In this document: piece after piece, positions 9,336-17,237 of the stretch
How the letters are laid out: each line of letters starts with the position of its first letter
How positions within the stretch are numbered: the stretch's first letter is position 1
Assembly (NCBI GenBank): GCA_902826635.1
Contig: CADEFQ010000030.1
Span: 1 to 39,770 of the forward strand
DNA from: an uncultured Pseudomonadota bacterium
GTDB lineage: Bacteria > Pseudomonadota > Gammaproteobacteria > Steroidobacterales > Steroidobacteraceae
Length of the DNA: 39,770 nt
Direction of reading: 5' to 3'
The notes under the pieces: model-generated
Seen by the model: the letters and a program-made list of their open reading frames with translations, nothing else
Told to the model about the DNA's origin: nothing
The model's database searches: none
Program-made: the position numbers and the translations under genes

Positions 9336-9653
9336 TCAAATTTCCGCGAGTCGCCGCACGGTGTCGGGATATCGCTGCACCAGTCGAATGAGCAGTGCGG
9401 CCTGGGCGTTCGGTCTGGCGCGACCCTGTTCCCAGTTCTCCAGAGTCCGCACGTTTGTGCGCAAGTACCCCGCCAGAACACCGCGGGAAAGGTTGAGTTG
9501 TTTACGCAGATTCGTCAGTTCGCGTGCAGTGAGTGTCGGCGCGGGCTGGACCCTGGACGCATGAGTGCGCAGGGTTCGCTTGCCGGCACGCCGTTCGGCG
9601 AGTGCTTCGAAGCCCTCCACGAGTTCGTCGAACAGGTCGCGCTTCTTGCTCAT
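9336..9653 (-). CDS. higA: HigA2-like antitoxin with helix-turn-helix
   Basis: 105 residues. The N-terminal half (RDLFDELVEGFEALAERRAGKRTLRTH) matches the toxin-binding part of Vibrio HigA2-like antitoxins. The C-terminal half is an XRE-type HTH (LTNLRKQLNLSRGVLAGYLRTNVRTLENWEQGRARP) ending VQRYPDTVRRLAEI. The start ATG overlaps the toxin stop (ATGA), giving the toxin-first order of higBA systems. The protein should neutralise HigB and repress the shared promoter through the palindrome at 10004-10022. Confidence 0.9.
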   Translation of the reverse strand: MSKKRDLFDELVEGFEALAERRAGKRTLRTHASRVQPAPTLTARELTNLRKQLNLSRGVLAGYLRTNVRTLENWEQGRARPNAQAALLIRLVQRYPDTVRRLAEI

Positions 9654-9994
9654 GATTGTCGCCTCGATCTCAATTCCGTCTTGACCAATTCCTTCAGGGC
9701 AGCCCGCTGCTTCGAAGACAAATCCGGCAATTCATCCTTGTCGTACAGCGTGAATAGCCAGTATTCAGGGCCACCGATCCAGAAATAGTAGATCACTCGC
9801 AGCCCACCACGTTTCCCTTTCCCGCGACGAGCATCTGCAAATCGAAGCTTGCGAAGCCCACCAGTGCCTTCGATCAAATCGCCTGCGGCGGGATTTGCCA
9901 TGAGCGCACCCTGGAGCAAGGCGAAGCGGTCGTCATCGAGATATTCATCGCGATGCCGCGCGAAGGCGGGCAGTTCAACGAATACCGCGCGCAT
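9650..9994 (-). CDS. higB: HigB2/RelE-family mRNA interferase toxin
   Basis: 114 residues from ATG 9994: MRAVFVELPAFARHRDEYL, then GDLIEGTGGLRKLRFAD, RGKGKRGGLRVIYYFW and FTLYDKDELPDLS. These segments align by eye with Vibrio HigB2 and related RelE-fold toxins, which cut mRNA on the ribosome. A TTG at 10012 would add six residues, but it would lie inside the promoter described here, so ATG 9994 is preferred. No Shine-Dalgarno is visible and the predicted transcript start falls at about 9995, so the message may be leaderless. The module sits between rluD and the cstA-apbE group. Confidence 0.9.
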   Translation of the reverse strand: MRAVFVELPAFARHRDEYLDDDRFALLQGALMANPAAGDLIEGTGGLRKLRFADARRGKGKRGGLRVIYYFWIGGPEYWLFTLYDKDELPDLSSKQRAALKELVKTELRSRRQS

Positions 9995-10001
9995 GGCGCG
10001 T

Positions 10002-10030
10002 ACTATACGCAAGTTACGTATAATTGGCTA
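10002..10030 (-). promoter_or_regulatory. Promoter of the higBA module
   Basis: Read on the minus strand there is a -35 element TAGCCA (10030-10025, 4 of 6 matches), a 17-base spacer and a -10 element TATAGT (10007-10002, 5 of 6). The predicted start of transcription is near 9995, one base before the higB ATG. The -35 overlaps the stop codon of the gene upstream (10028-10030). Confidence 0.5.
10004..10022. promoter_or_regulatory. Palindromic operator candidate for HigA
   Basis: Perfect 6-base inverted repeat TATACG / CGTATA separated by 7 bases (CAAGTTA). It lies within the spacer and -10 of the higBA promoter, where the HTH antitoxin would be expected to bind and autoregulate. The arms are AT-rich in a very GC-rich region. 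Confidence 0.55.
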
Positions 10031-10636
10031 GTCCTTCCAGTCCCCCAACTCGGGCGCCGTGTTCATGTCCTTGAACAGGTCGCCGCGAGCCTCTTCCTTT
10101 CCGAGGGCGCAGACGGGCAGCAGGAAATTGACGAGCACGCAGCGCTCGTTGAGTCGCAGGATCGTGGCGCCGTCCTCCGTCCGCTCGATGCGGCGGGTAT
10201 GCGCTTTCGACCACGCGAAGTCAGGGCCCGGTTTCTTCGGCGCTTCGGCGAGGCTACGCGCGGCGATCGCGCCGCGACCCATCGATCCCGCCTGACGATC
10301 CCGCGTTTCATCCGCATGCGCCTGCGCGGCAGCCGCGTCGGTGGCCGAGTCGAACCAGCGATCTATCGTGATCGCCGTGCTTGCGGGGGGTGCCGCCGGC
10401 ACGATCGGCGGTCGAGGTGCCAGGGTCGGTGCCGGTTGCAGGCGGGCCGCGGTGGAAGCGCTCGGCTCGGCCGGCCGTTGCGGCGGCTCAGCAGCCTCGG
10501 GCACGAAAAAAAGCGTCGTGACGATATCGCGATCGGGCCCCGTGAGCCGGGAACGATGCGTCAGGAAGAGCAGCGCGACGATCAGCCCGACATGCGCGGC
10601 GACCACGGCCGCCGCGACGACGGGGCGCGCAGTCAC
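10028..10636 (-). CDS. Unrecognised protein with TonB-like membrane anchor
   Basis: 202 residues from a GTG at 10636. The N-terminus has a single transmembrane segment (VVAAAVVAAHVGLIVALLFL) with one histidine inside it, as in the energised anchor of TonB-type proteins. A Pro/Ala-rich stretch follows (residues 48-90). There is no TonB C-terminal domain. Instead residues 140-202 form an unfamiliar domain with RRIERTEDGATILRLNERC, VNFLLPVCALGK and LFKDM, including two cysteines. It lies 27 bases downstream of apbE on the same strand and is probably co-transcribed with it. I do not recognise the family. A periplasmic protein anchored in the inner membrane is the most that can be said. Confidence 0.7.
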   Translation of the reverse strand: MTARPVVAAAVVAAHVGLIVALLFLTHRSRLTGPDRDIVTTLFFVPEAAEPPQRPAEPSASTAARLQPAPTLAPRPPIVPAAPPASTAITIDRWFDSATDAAAAQAHADETRDRQAGSMGRGAIAARSLAEAPKKPGPDFAWSKAHTRRIERTEDGATILRLNERCVLVNFLLPVCALGKEEARGDLFKDMNTAPELGDWKD

Positions 10637-10663
10637 GCGCGTCGCCTGGGTGCCCGCCGCGGG

Positions 10664-11674
10664 CTATTTCGCCGGCGGCGCGAGACCGGGGGTGTAGTAC
10701 ACCTTGCCGTCGGGGCCGACGAACACGGCATCGATGTCGGGGATGCGCGAGAGGATTTCGAGGGCCTTCTCCGGCCCGAGCACGAACGCGGTTTTGGAGA
10801 GACCGTCGGTCTGCGTGGCAGTGGGCCCGATGATCGTCGCGCTGCGCACCTTGCTCGCCGAATGCCCGGTGCGCGGATCGATGATGTGGTGGTAGCGCAC
10901 GCCGTTCTCATCGAAATAGCGCTCGTAGTCCCCCGACGTCGACAGCGCCACGTTCTCGAGCGGTATGCGCAGGATCACGCGGTTGGCATCGTCCGGATGA
11001 CGGATGCCGACGATCCACGGCCGACCGAAGCGGTCGCCCAGGATGCGCGTGTCCCCGCCGGCGCTGACGGAAGCATGTTCGATGCCGCGGGCTTTCAGAA
11101 GTTCAATGCTGCGATCGACCGCGTACCCCTTGGCGAAGCCCCCGAGGTCGATGCGCATGCCCGGCTTCATGAAGCGGACGGTCGAATTCGCCGGGTCGAG
11201 CGCGAGGCTGCGCCAGTCGACGGAAGACAGGTGCGCCTCGATCTGCGCTTCGTCGGGCTTCACATGATGCCGGTAGTCGTACAGGTAGCCGACGCTCGCA
11301 TAGGTGATGTCGAACGCGCCGTTCGTCAGGCGTGAGAACTCGAGCGATCGCGCAATGAGGTCGAACAGCTCGCGATCGACGCGTACCGGGCCCGCGCCCG
11401 CCTTGGCGTTGATGCGGGAAAGCTGGCTTTCCGGCTTGTAGTGACTCATCAGGACATCGACGCGGTTCATCTCGGCCATGACCGCGTCGATGGCGGCCTC
11501 GCCCTGCGCATCGGTCTTCGACCACAGCTCGACCGCGATGCGCGTGCCCATGATCGCCGCTTCGCGCTGATGCCACGCGCCCGCCGGCGCCGGCGCAGTG
11601 ACCGCCGCGGTGACCGGCGCGGCAGCGAGCGCGAGCGCCAGCAGCTTCAGCAGCATCGATTCACGCCTTGCCAT
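10664..11674 (-). CDS. apbE: FAD:protein FMN transferase ApbE
   Basis: About 336 residues. An export signal (LLKLLALALAAAPVTAAV) is followed by ApbE motifs: MGTRIAVELW, LMSHYKPESQLSRIN, DLGGFAKGYAVDR, SVSAGGDTRILG, STSGDYERYF, HHIIDPRTG and TDGLSKTAFVLG. ApbE enzymes attach FMN covalently to a threonine of target proteins in the periplasm, using FAD and Mg2+. The start at ATG 11674 (GAGG ten bases upstream) overlaps ybdD by 28 bases. In-frame ATG 11656 (overlap 10 bases) would still give a good signal peptide. No obvious FMN-acceptor protein is encoded nearby, so its target is unknown. Confidence 0.92.
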   Translation of the reverse strand: MARRESMLLKLLALALAAAPVTAAVTAPAPAGAWHQREAAIMGTRIAVELWSKTDAQGEAAIDAVMAEMNRVDVLMSHYKPESQLSRINAKAGAGPVRVDRELFDLIARSLEFSRLTNGAFDITYASVGYLYDYRHHVKPDEAQIEAHLSSVDWRSLALDPANSTVRFMKPGMRIDLGGFAKGYAVDRSIELLKARGIEHASVSAGGDTRILGDRFGRPWIVGIRHPDDANRVILRIPLENVALSTSGDYERYFDENGVRYHHIIDPRTGHSASKVRSATIIGPTATQTDGLSKTAFVLGPEKALEILSRIPDIDAVFVGPDGKVYYTPGLAPPAK

Positions 11675-11826
11675 CTGCGATCCACCTCGTCGCACCAGAA
11701 CTCCCGCCGCGATGGTAACGGCAAGCCCGGATGTACGGCACAACGATGTGCGACGAACCGTTGGTACGCGGCGTCACCGTTCGCACGCCGAAGCAGCGCC
11801 CAAAGCGCGCGCAAGCGACGCTTCAC
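11647..11826 (-). CDS. ybdD: YbdD/YjiX-family small protein (DUF466)
   Basis: 59 residues from a GTG at 11826: KRRLRALWALLRRANGDAAYQRFVAHR, then HPGLPLPSRREFW, ending WQGVNRCC. The family is recognised by the Y-x-x-[FY]-[VL]-x-H segment, the P-x-[ST]-x-x-E-F segment and the terminal double cysteine. It is normally encoded directly after cstA. Here its GTG overlaps the cstA stop (GTGA), and its own 3' end overlaps apbE. The partner role for CstA-type transporters is known from the family; its mechanism is unclear. Confidence 0.88.
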   Translation of the reverse strand: MKRRLRALWALLRRANGDAAYQRFVAHRCAVHPGLPLPSRREFWCDEVDRRWQGVNRCC

Positions 11827-13865
11827 GCGGGACTCCTCGCCGGCTCGTATGGCGCCTCGGAACTCGGCAGCACCGGCTTGCCTCGGACGGCGCGCCAGCA
11901 CACGCGCAGCATGTCGGCGATCACCACCCACACGACGATCAGGAAAAACGCGGTGATCCAGGCATCGAGCTGCTGGTTGAAGATCAGTTGCGGCGCGACT
12001 GCGGCGCGCTCCGGCGGCAACGCGCCGGCGGCGAGTTTCGCGGCGAGGTCGCGCGCGGCAGCGAAGAACCCGAGCCTCGGATCGTCGCTGACGATCTTCT
12101 GCACCGCCGCGGTGGTCGTGACGATCGCGAGCCAGGCGAGCGGCGCAAGCGTGACCCAGGCATAGCGCGCCTTGCCCTGCTTGACGAGGATGCCGGTCGC
12201 GACGGATAGCGCGATCGCGGCCAGCATCTGGTTCGCGATGCCGAAGAGCGGCCAGAGGATGTTGACGCCGCCATTCGGGTCGATCACGCCGATGTAGAGG
12301 AAATAGCCCCACGCCGCGACGACCAGCGTGCTCGCAAAGAGCACCGACGGATACCACGACGTGCGCCCGAGCGGCTGCCACACATTGCCCAGCATGTCCT
12401 GCAGCATGAAGCGCCCGACGCGCGTGCCGGCGTCGAGCGTCGTCAGGATGAACACCGCTTCGAACATGATCGCGAAGTGGTACCAGATCGCGAGCATTCC
12501 CTGGCCGAAGCTGCTCGCGAAGATGCTCGCCATTCCGACCGCGAGCGAAGGCGCGCCGCCGGTGCGCGCAAAGAGCGTGCTCTCGCCCATTTCGCGCGCG
12601 AGCGCCTGCATCTGCTCGACGGTGACCGGGAAACCCCACGACGTGATCGTTGCGACCGCTGCCTCGGGCGTCGCGCCAACCACGCCCGCCGCGGTGTTGA
12701 TCGCGAAGTAGACGCCCGGGTCGAGCAGTGTCGCGGCGATCATCGCCATGATCGCGACGAAGGATTCGAGCGCCATGCTGCCGTAGCCGACGAGGCGCAC
12801 GTCGGACTCCGAGCCGATCAGCTTCGGTGTCGTGCCGCTCGCGACGAGCGCGTGGAAGCCCGAGACCGCGCCGCAGGCGATGGTGATGAACACGAACGGA
12901 AACACCTTGCCGCCGAAGATCGGGCCGGTGCCGTCGACGAACTGCGTGATCGCGGGCATCTTGATGTCGGGCTGCGCGAACACCAGCGCGATCGCGAGCA
13001 GCAGGATGGTGCCGAGCTTCAGGAATGTGGAGAGATAGTCGCGGGGCGCGAGCAGCAGCCACACGGGCAGGATCGCCGCGCACCATCCATAGGCGATCAC
13101 GAACCACGCGAGCGTGAGGCCCGGATAATCGAACCAGCCGCGGATCACCGGATGCGAGTTCACCCAGCCGCCGCCGATCACGGCAAAAAGCAGCAGGCTG
13201 ACGCCGATCAACGAGCCCTCGAGCACGCGGCCGGGGCGCCAGTTGCGAAGGTAAAGGCCCACGAGGATTGCGATCGGAATCGTCGCAAACACGGTCGCGG
13301 TCGCCCACGGGCTGTGCTTCATCGCGTTCACGACCACGAGGCCGAGCACCGCGATCAGGATCACCATGATCACGATCGTGCCGGTGAGGGCGGCGATGCC
13401 GCCGACGGGACCCAGTTCGTCACGCGCCATCTGGCCGAGGCTGCGCCCGTTCCTGCGGGTCGAGAGCAGCAGGATCGTCATGTCCTGCACGCAGCCGCCG
13501 AGCACGGCGCCGACCAGGATCCACAGTGTCCCCGGCAAATAACCGAACTGCGCCGCGAGTGTCGGCCCGATCAGCGGACCGGGGCCGGCGATGGCGGCGA
13601 AATGGTGGCCGAAGACGATCCAGCGATGCGTCGGGACGAAGTCCCGGCCGTTGTCGAGCCGTTCCGCCGGGGTGGCGCGGGTCGCATCAACCGTGAGGAC
13701 TGTCGCGGCGACCCAGGCCGAATAGAAGCGAAAGCCGATCGCGTAGATGCAGACGGCGGCAACGACGATCCACAGCGCGTTGATGCTTTCGCCTCGATGG
13801 AGGGCGAGTCCGCCGAGCGCAATCGCACCCGCAGCGGCAACGGCAAGCCAGAAAAGTCGCTTCAT
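11823..13865 (-). CDS. cstA: Carbon starvation protein A, pyruvate/peptide transporter family
   Basis: 680 residues with many transmembrane helices. CstA signatures include NGRDFVPTHRWIVFGHHFAAIAGPGPL, the run GPTLAAQFGYLPG, GAVLGGCVQDM, RRNGRSLGQMARDELGP and HALVASGTTPK. Family members (CstA, BtsT) take up pyruvate and perhaps peptides during carbon limitation. The ATG at 13865 starts with the usual membrane-entry segment; GAGGGG lies directly before it, closer than ideal. It is followed by ybdD and apbE in overlapping frames. It is divergent from pgeF, with 32 bases between the starts. Confidence 0.96.
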   Translation of the reverse strand: MKRLFWLAVAAAGAIALGGLALHRGESINALWIVVAAVCIYAIGFRFYSAWVAATVLTVDATRATPAERLDNGRDFVPTHRWIVFGHHFAAIAGPGPLIGPTLAAQFGYLPGTLWILVGAVLGGCVQDMTILLLSTRRNGRSLGQMARDELGPVGGIAALTGTIVIMVILIAVLGLVVVNAMKHSPWATATVFATIPIAILVGLYLRNWRPGRVLEGSLIGVSLLLFAVIGGGWVNSHPVIRGWFDYPGLTLAWFVIAYGWCAAILPVWLLLAPRDYLSTFLKLGTILLLAIALVFAQPDIKMPAITQFVDGTGPIFGGKVFPFVFITIACGAVSGFHALVASGTTPKLIGSESDVRLVGYGSMALESFVAIMAMIAATLLDPGVYFAINTAAGVVGATPEAAVATITSWGFPVTVEQMQALAREMGESTLFARTGGAPSLAVGMASIFASSFGQGMLAIWYHFAIMFEAVFILTTLDAGTRVGRFMLQDMLGNVWQPLGRTSWYPSVLFASTLVVAAWGYFLYIGVIDPNGGVNILWPLFGIANQMLAAIALSVATGILVKQGKARYAWVTLAPLAWLAIVTTTAAVQKIVSDDPRLGFFAAARDLAAKLAAGALPPERAAVAPQLIFNQQLDAWITAFFLIVVWVVIADMLRVCWRAVRGKPVLPSSEAPYEPARSPA

Positions 13866-13897
13866 ACCCCTCGCATTCGTCGTTCCGACACCGGATC

Positions 13898-14656
13898 ATG
13901 CAATCCATGTGGATCACGCCGCAATGGGCAGCCCCGAAAGGGGTTCGCGCCGCCTTCACGCTGCGCAGCGGCGGCGTCAGCGCGGCGCCGTTCGATACGC
14001 TCAATCTCGGCGCGCACGTGGGCGATGACCCGTTGCGGGTCGCCGAGAATCGCCGCCGCATCGTCCAGGGCCTCGCGCTGCCCTCGAGCCCCGCGTGGCT
14101 GCAACAGGTTCATGGCGTCGCCGTGCACGAGCTGGCCGCGGACGCGGCCGCGCCCGGCGGCGGCGTGCCGCGCGGCCCGGCGGACGCGGCCTGGACGCGC
14201 GTGCGCGGTCGCGTCTGCGCGATCATGGTGGCCGACTGCCTGCCGGTGCTGTTTGCTTCCCGCGACGGGTCGATCGTCGCTGCCGCTCATGCCGGCTGGC
14301 GCGGCCTCGCCGCGGGCGTGCTCGAGGCGACCGTGCGTGCGATGGCCGTGGAAGGTCGCGACCTCGTCGCCTGGCTCGGGCCGTCGATCGGTCCGCGGCA
14401 TTTCGAGGTGGGCGAGGAGGTGCGCGCCGCATTCGTCGCGCAGGACGCGGGCGCGTCCGTTGCCTTTCGACCCGGGCGCGAAGATCGCTGGTGGTGCGAC
14501 CTGCCGCAACTTGCAGAGCGGCGCCTGGCGGCCGGTGGCATCGATATTGTTGCGGTCGATGGGTCGTGCACGGTGACCGATCCGGATCGCTTCTTCTCTT
14601 TTCGACGTGACGGCCAGTGCGGCAGGATGGCGGCACTCGTCTGGCTGGAATCATGA
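13898..14656 (+). CDS. pgeF: Peptidoglycan editing factor PgeF (YfiH/LACC1 family)
   Basis: 252 residues with the whole family signature: FTLRSGGVSAAPFDTLNLGAH, QQVHG (His72), VADCLPV (Cys114), HAGWRG (His131) and WLGPSIGPRHFEVG. His72, Cys114 and His131 are the metal-binding triad. The YfiH/LACC1 family has purine-nucleoside phosphorylase/deaminase and multicopper-oxidase-like activities. In E. coli PgeF prevents mis-incorporation of serine into peptidoglycan stems. ATG 13898 gives MQSMW; in-frame ATG 13907 is also possible. The stop overlaps the ZIP transporter start (ATGA). Confidence 0.93.
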   Translation: MQSMWITPQWAAPKGVRAAFTLRSGGVSAAPFDTLNLGAHVGDDPLRVAENRRRIVQGLALPSSPAWLQQVHGVAVHELAADAAAPGGGVPRGPADAAWTRVRGRVCAIMVADCLPVLFASRDGSIVAAAHAGWRGLAAGVLEATVRAMAVEGRDLVAWLGPSIGPRHFEVGEEVRAAFVAQDAGASVAFRPGREDRWWCDLPQLAERRLAAGGIDIVAVDGSCTVTDPDRFFSFRRDGQCGRMAALVWLES

Positions 14657-15414
14657 GCACGCTTTCGATCATCGTGCTCGCCACGGCCTTGAGCGGCCTC
14701 GCGAGCGCGGCCTTTGCCGGGCTCGTGCTGCTGTTGCCGGCGCAAGCGCGGGCGCGCAGCCTGCCGTTTCTCGTCAGCTTCGCGACCGGCGCACTGCTTG
14801 GCGCGGCACTCCTCGCACTGCTGCCGCACGCGATCGAAGGCGCCGGCGAGGGCGGTGCGCATGGCATCGGCCTTGCGCTCGTCGGCGGGCTGCTGGTGTT
14901 TTTCATGCTCGAAAAGCTCGTCCTGTGGCGCCACTGTCATGGCGAGCACCACGATGACCCCCACGAACAGGCTGCGGCCTGGCTCGTGTTGACGGGCGAC
15001 GCGTTGCACAACGCGCTCGACGGCGTGCTGATCGCCGCGGCTTTCCTCACGGACGTCAACCTCGGCATCGCGACGGCGCTCGCGGTGGCCGCGCACGAGA
15101 TTCCCCAGGAAGTGGGCGATTTCGCAGTGCTGCTGCACGCAGGCTGGTCGCGCGCGCGGGCCCTCTGGTTCAATCTCGCGACGAGCCTGACCGCGGTGAT
15201 CGGTGGTGTCATCGCCTGGTTCGCACTGCGCCCGGTGCTCGATGCCCTGCCGTACGTGCTGGCGGTGGCCGCGGCGAGCCTGCTGTATGTGGCCGTGGCG
15301 GACCTCATACCCGGCCTGCACCGGCGCTTCGATGCACGTTCCAGCGTCCTGCAGATTGCGCTGATCGCGGCCGGGATCCTGGTGATCGCGGTCGTGGAAC
15401 GCACCGCTCACTAG
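14653..15414 (+). CDS. ZIP-family metal transporter
   Basis: 253 residues with about eight hydrophobic helices. The metal-site motifs are HNALDG (His119, Asn120, Asp123) in helix 4 and HEIPQE (His148, Glu149, Glu153) in helix 5. A His/Asp-rich loop (HCHGEHHDDPHE, residues 94-105) lies before helix 4. ZIP proteins bring zinc, iron or other divalent metals into the cytoplasm. The ATG at 14653 overlaps the pgeF stop, so the two are co-translated; PgeF is itself a zinc/copper protein, which may explain the pairing (inference). The substrate metal cannot be told from sequence. Confidence 0.9.
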   Translation: MSTLSIIVLATALSGLASAAFAGLVLLLPAQARARSLPFLVSFATGALLGAALLALLPHAIEGAGEGGAHGIGLALVGGLLVFFMLEKLVLWRHCHGEHHDDPHEQAAAWLVLTGDALHNALDGVLIAAAFLTDVNLGIATALAVAAHEIPQEVGDFAVLLHAGWSRARALWFNLATSLTAVIGGVIAWFALRPVLDALPYVLAVAAASLLYVAVADLIPGLHRRFDARSSVLQIALIAAGILVIAVVERTAH

Positions 15415-15434
15415 CGCGCGGCAGCGCTGCGCGC
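15415..15434. repeat. GC-rich inverted repeat between convergent stops
   Basis: The 22 bases between the ZIP stop and the aspS stop hold a perfect 10-base palindrome (GCAGCGCTGC at 15421-15430). It is flanked by GCGC arms with one bulged base. It could fold on both strands and act as a bidirectional 3' end, but there is no T-run, so a classical intrinsic terminator is not supported. Confidence 0.3.
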
Positions 15435-15436
15435 AA

Positions 15437-17212
15437 CTAGCCGGCGGGCGCGGGCATCCGCACCCGGATGTGCAGATCGCGCAACTGCTGCTCGCTCACT
15501 TCGGTCGGGGCTTCCGTCAGCGGGCAGGCGGCCGTCTGCGTCTTCGGGAAAGCGATGACATCACGGATGCTGTCCGCGCCCGCCATCAGCATCACGAGGC
15601 GGTCGATGCCGAAAGCAATGCCACCGTGCGGCGGCGCACCGTACTTCAGCGCATCGAGCAGAAAGCCGAACTTGCGCTGCGCTTCCTCGTGATCGATGCC
15701 GAGCAGATCGAACACGGTCGACTGCAGCGCCTGCGAATGGATACGCACGCTGCCGCCGCCGATCTCCGAACCGTTCAGCACCATGTCATACGCTTTTGCG
15801 AGCGCGTCGCCCGGCTGCGCACGCAGCGCCTCCGGGTCGAGGTTCGCCGGCGAGGTGAAAGGGTGGTGCATCGCCACCCAGCGCTTCGATTCCTCGTCCC
15901 GCTCGAACATCGGGAAATCGACCACCCAGAGCGGTCGCCACGCCTCCGCGACGAGCTTCAGATCCGTGCCGAGCCTCAGGCGCAGCGCGCCGAGCGCGTC
16001 GCCGACCACCTTCGCGCTGTCGGCGCCGAAGAAAATCAGTTCGCCGTCCTGCGCGCCGGTGCGTTCGAGGATGCCGGCCACCGCGGCGTCCGACAGGAAC
16101 TTGATGATCGGCGACTGCAGGCCGTCGCGGCCTTTCGCGCGCTCGTTCACCTTCACATAGGCGAGGCCGCGGGCGCCGTAGCGCGCGACGTACGCCGTGT
16201 ATTCGTCGATCTGTGAACGCGGCATCGCGGCGCCGCCCGGCACGCGCAGCGCCGCGACGCGACCCTTCGGGTCCTTCGCCGGCGCCGCGAACACCTTGAA
16301 GTCGCAGCCGGCGACGAGATCGCCGACGTCGACGAGTTCGAGCGCCACGCGCAGATCGGGCTTGTCCGACCCGTAGCGGCGCATCGCCTCGGCGTAAGCC
16401 ATGCGCGGGAAAGGATCTGGCAGCTCGACGGCGAGCGCGGTCCGGAAGAGATGGCGGATCAACCCCTCCATCAGCGCCATGATCTCGTCCTGCGAGAGGA
16501 ACGAAGTCTCGATGTCGAGCTGCGTGAAGTCGGGCTGGCGGTCGGCGCGCAGGTCTTCGTCGCGGAAACAGCGCGCGACCTGGTAGTACCGTTCGAAGCC
16601 GGCCACCATCAGCAGTTGCTTGAAGATCTGCGGCGATTGCGGCAGCGCAAAGAACTTGCCGGCGTGTGTTCGCGACGGCACGAGGTAGTCGCGCGCGCCC
16701 TCGGGCGTCGCCTTGGTGAGCATCGGCGTCTCGATCTCGACGAAACCCGCTTCATCGAGGTGGCTGCGCAGCGCGCGGGTCGCCGAGTGGCGCAGCCGCA
16801 GCCGCTTGGCCATCACGTCACGACGCAGGTCGATGTAGCGGTAGCGCAGGCGCACCTCTTCGGAAACCTGCTCGTCGAGCTGGAACGGAAGGGGGTCGGC
16901 GCGGTTCAGGATCTCGAGATCGTGCGCGAGGATCTCGATGCGGCCGGAAGCGAGATTCGCGTTGACCGTGCCGGCGGGGCGTTCGCGCACGCGACCCGTG
17001 ACGCGAATGACGAACTCGTTGCGCAGTTTCTCCGCGCCCTCGAACACCGCCTTGGCATCGGGGTCGAACACGACCTGCACGAGCCCCGAGCGGTCGCGCA
17101 GGTCGGCGAAGATCACGCCGCCGTGATCCCGCCGCCTGTGCACCCATCCCGCAACCGTTACCGTCGTGTCAGCCGAATGCTCGTCAACCTGTCCGCAAAA
17201 GTGTGTACGCAT
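15437..17212 (-). CDS. aspS: Aspartate-tRNA ligase, probably non-discriminating
   Basis: 591 residues. The N-terminal anticodon-binding OB fold ([24 protein letters not shown]) leads into the class II catalytic core: [38 protein letters not shown] (motif 2 region), the bacterial GAD insertion, and motif 3 [13 protein letters not shown]. His30 corresponds to the His31 position that, in P. aeruginosa-type AspRS, goes with charging both tRNA-Asp and tRNA-Asn. Discriminating enzymes such as E. coli have Leu there. If so, Asn-tRNA would be finished by GatCAB. Start ATG 17212; 25 bases separate it from the lipoprotein gene upstream. Confidence 0.96.
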   Translation of the reverse strand: MRTHFCGQVDEHSADTTVTVAGWVHRRRDHGGVIFADLRDRSGLVQVVFDPDAKAVFEGAEKLRNEFVIRVTGRVRERPAGTVNANLASGRIEILAHDLEILNRADPLPFQLDEQVSEEVRLRYRYIDLRRDVMAKRLRLRHSATRALRSHLDEAGFVEIETPMLTKATPEGARDYLVPSRTHAGKFFALPQSPQIFKQLLMVAGFERYYQVARCFRDEDLRADRQPDFTQLDIETSFLSQDEIMALMEGLIRHLFRTALAVELPDPFPRMAYAEAMRRYGSDKPDLRVALELVDVGDLVAGCDFKVFAAPAKDPKGRVAALRVPGGAAMPRSQIDEYTAYVARYGARGLAYVKVNERAKGRDGLQSPIIKFLSDAAVAGILERTGAQDGELIFFGADSAKVVGDALGALRLRLGTDLKLVAEAWRPLWVVDFPMFERDEESKRWVAMHHPFTSPANLDPEALRAQPGDALAKAYDMVLNGSEIGGGSVRIHSQALQSTVFDLLGIDHEEAQRKFGFLLDALKYGAPPHGGIAFGIDRLVMLMAGADSIRDVIAFPKTQTAACPLTEAPTEVSEQQLRDLHIRVRMPAPAG

Positions 17213-17237
17213 CCAGCCATTTTACGACGGAACCGGC

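Noticed and set aside
10019-10024. Perfect TATAAT on the plus strand
   Set aside because: No -35 element at proper distance and no plus-strand gene downstream. It is a by-product of the AT-rich higBA operator.
12477-14576. Open frame of 699 codons on the plus strand
   Set aside because: It is antisense to cstA and runs out of frame through pgeF. The composition is Arg/Asp/His-rich with no recognisable domain, as expected for shadows in GC-rich DNA.
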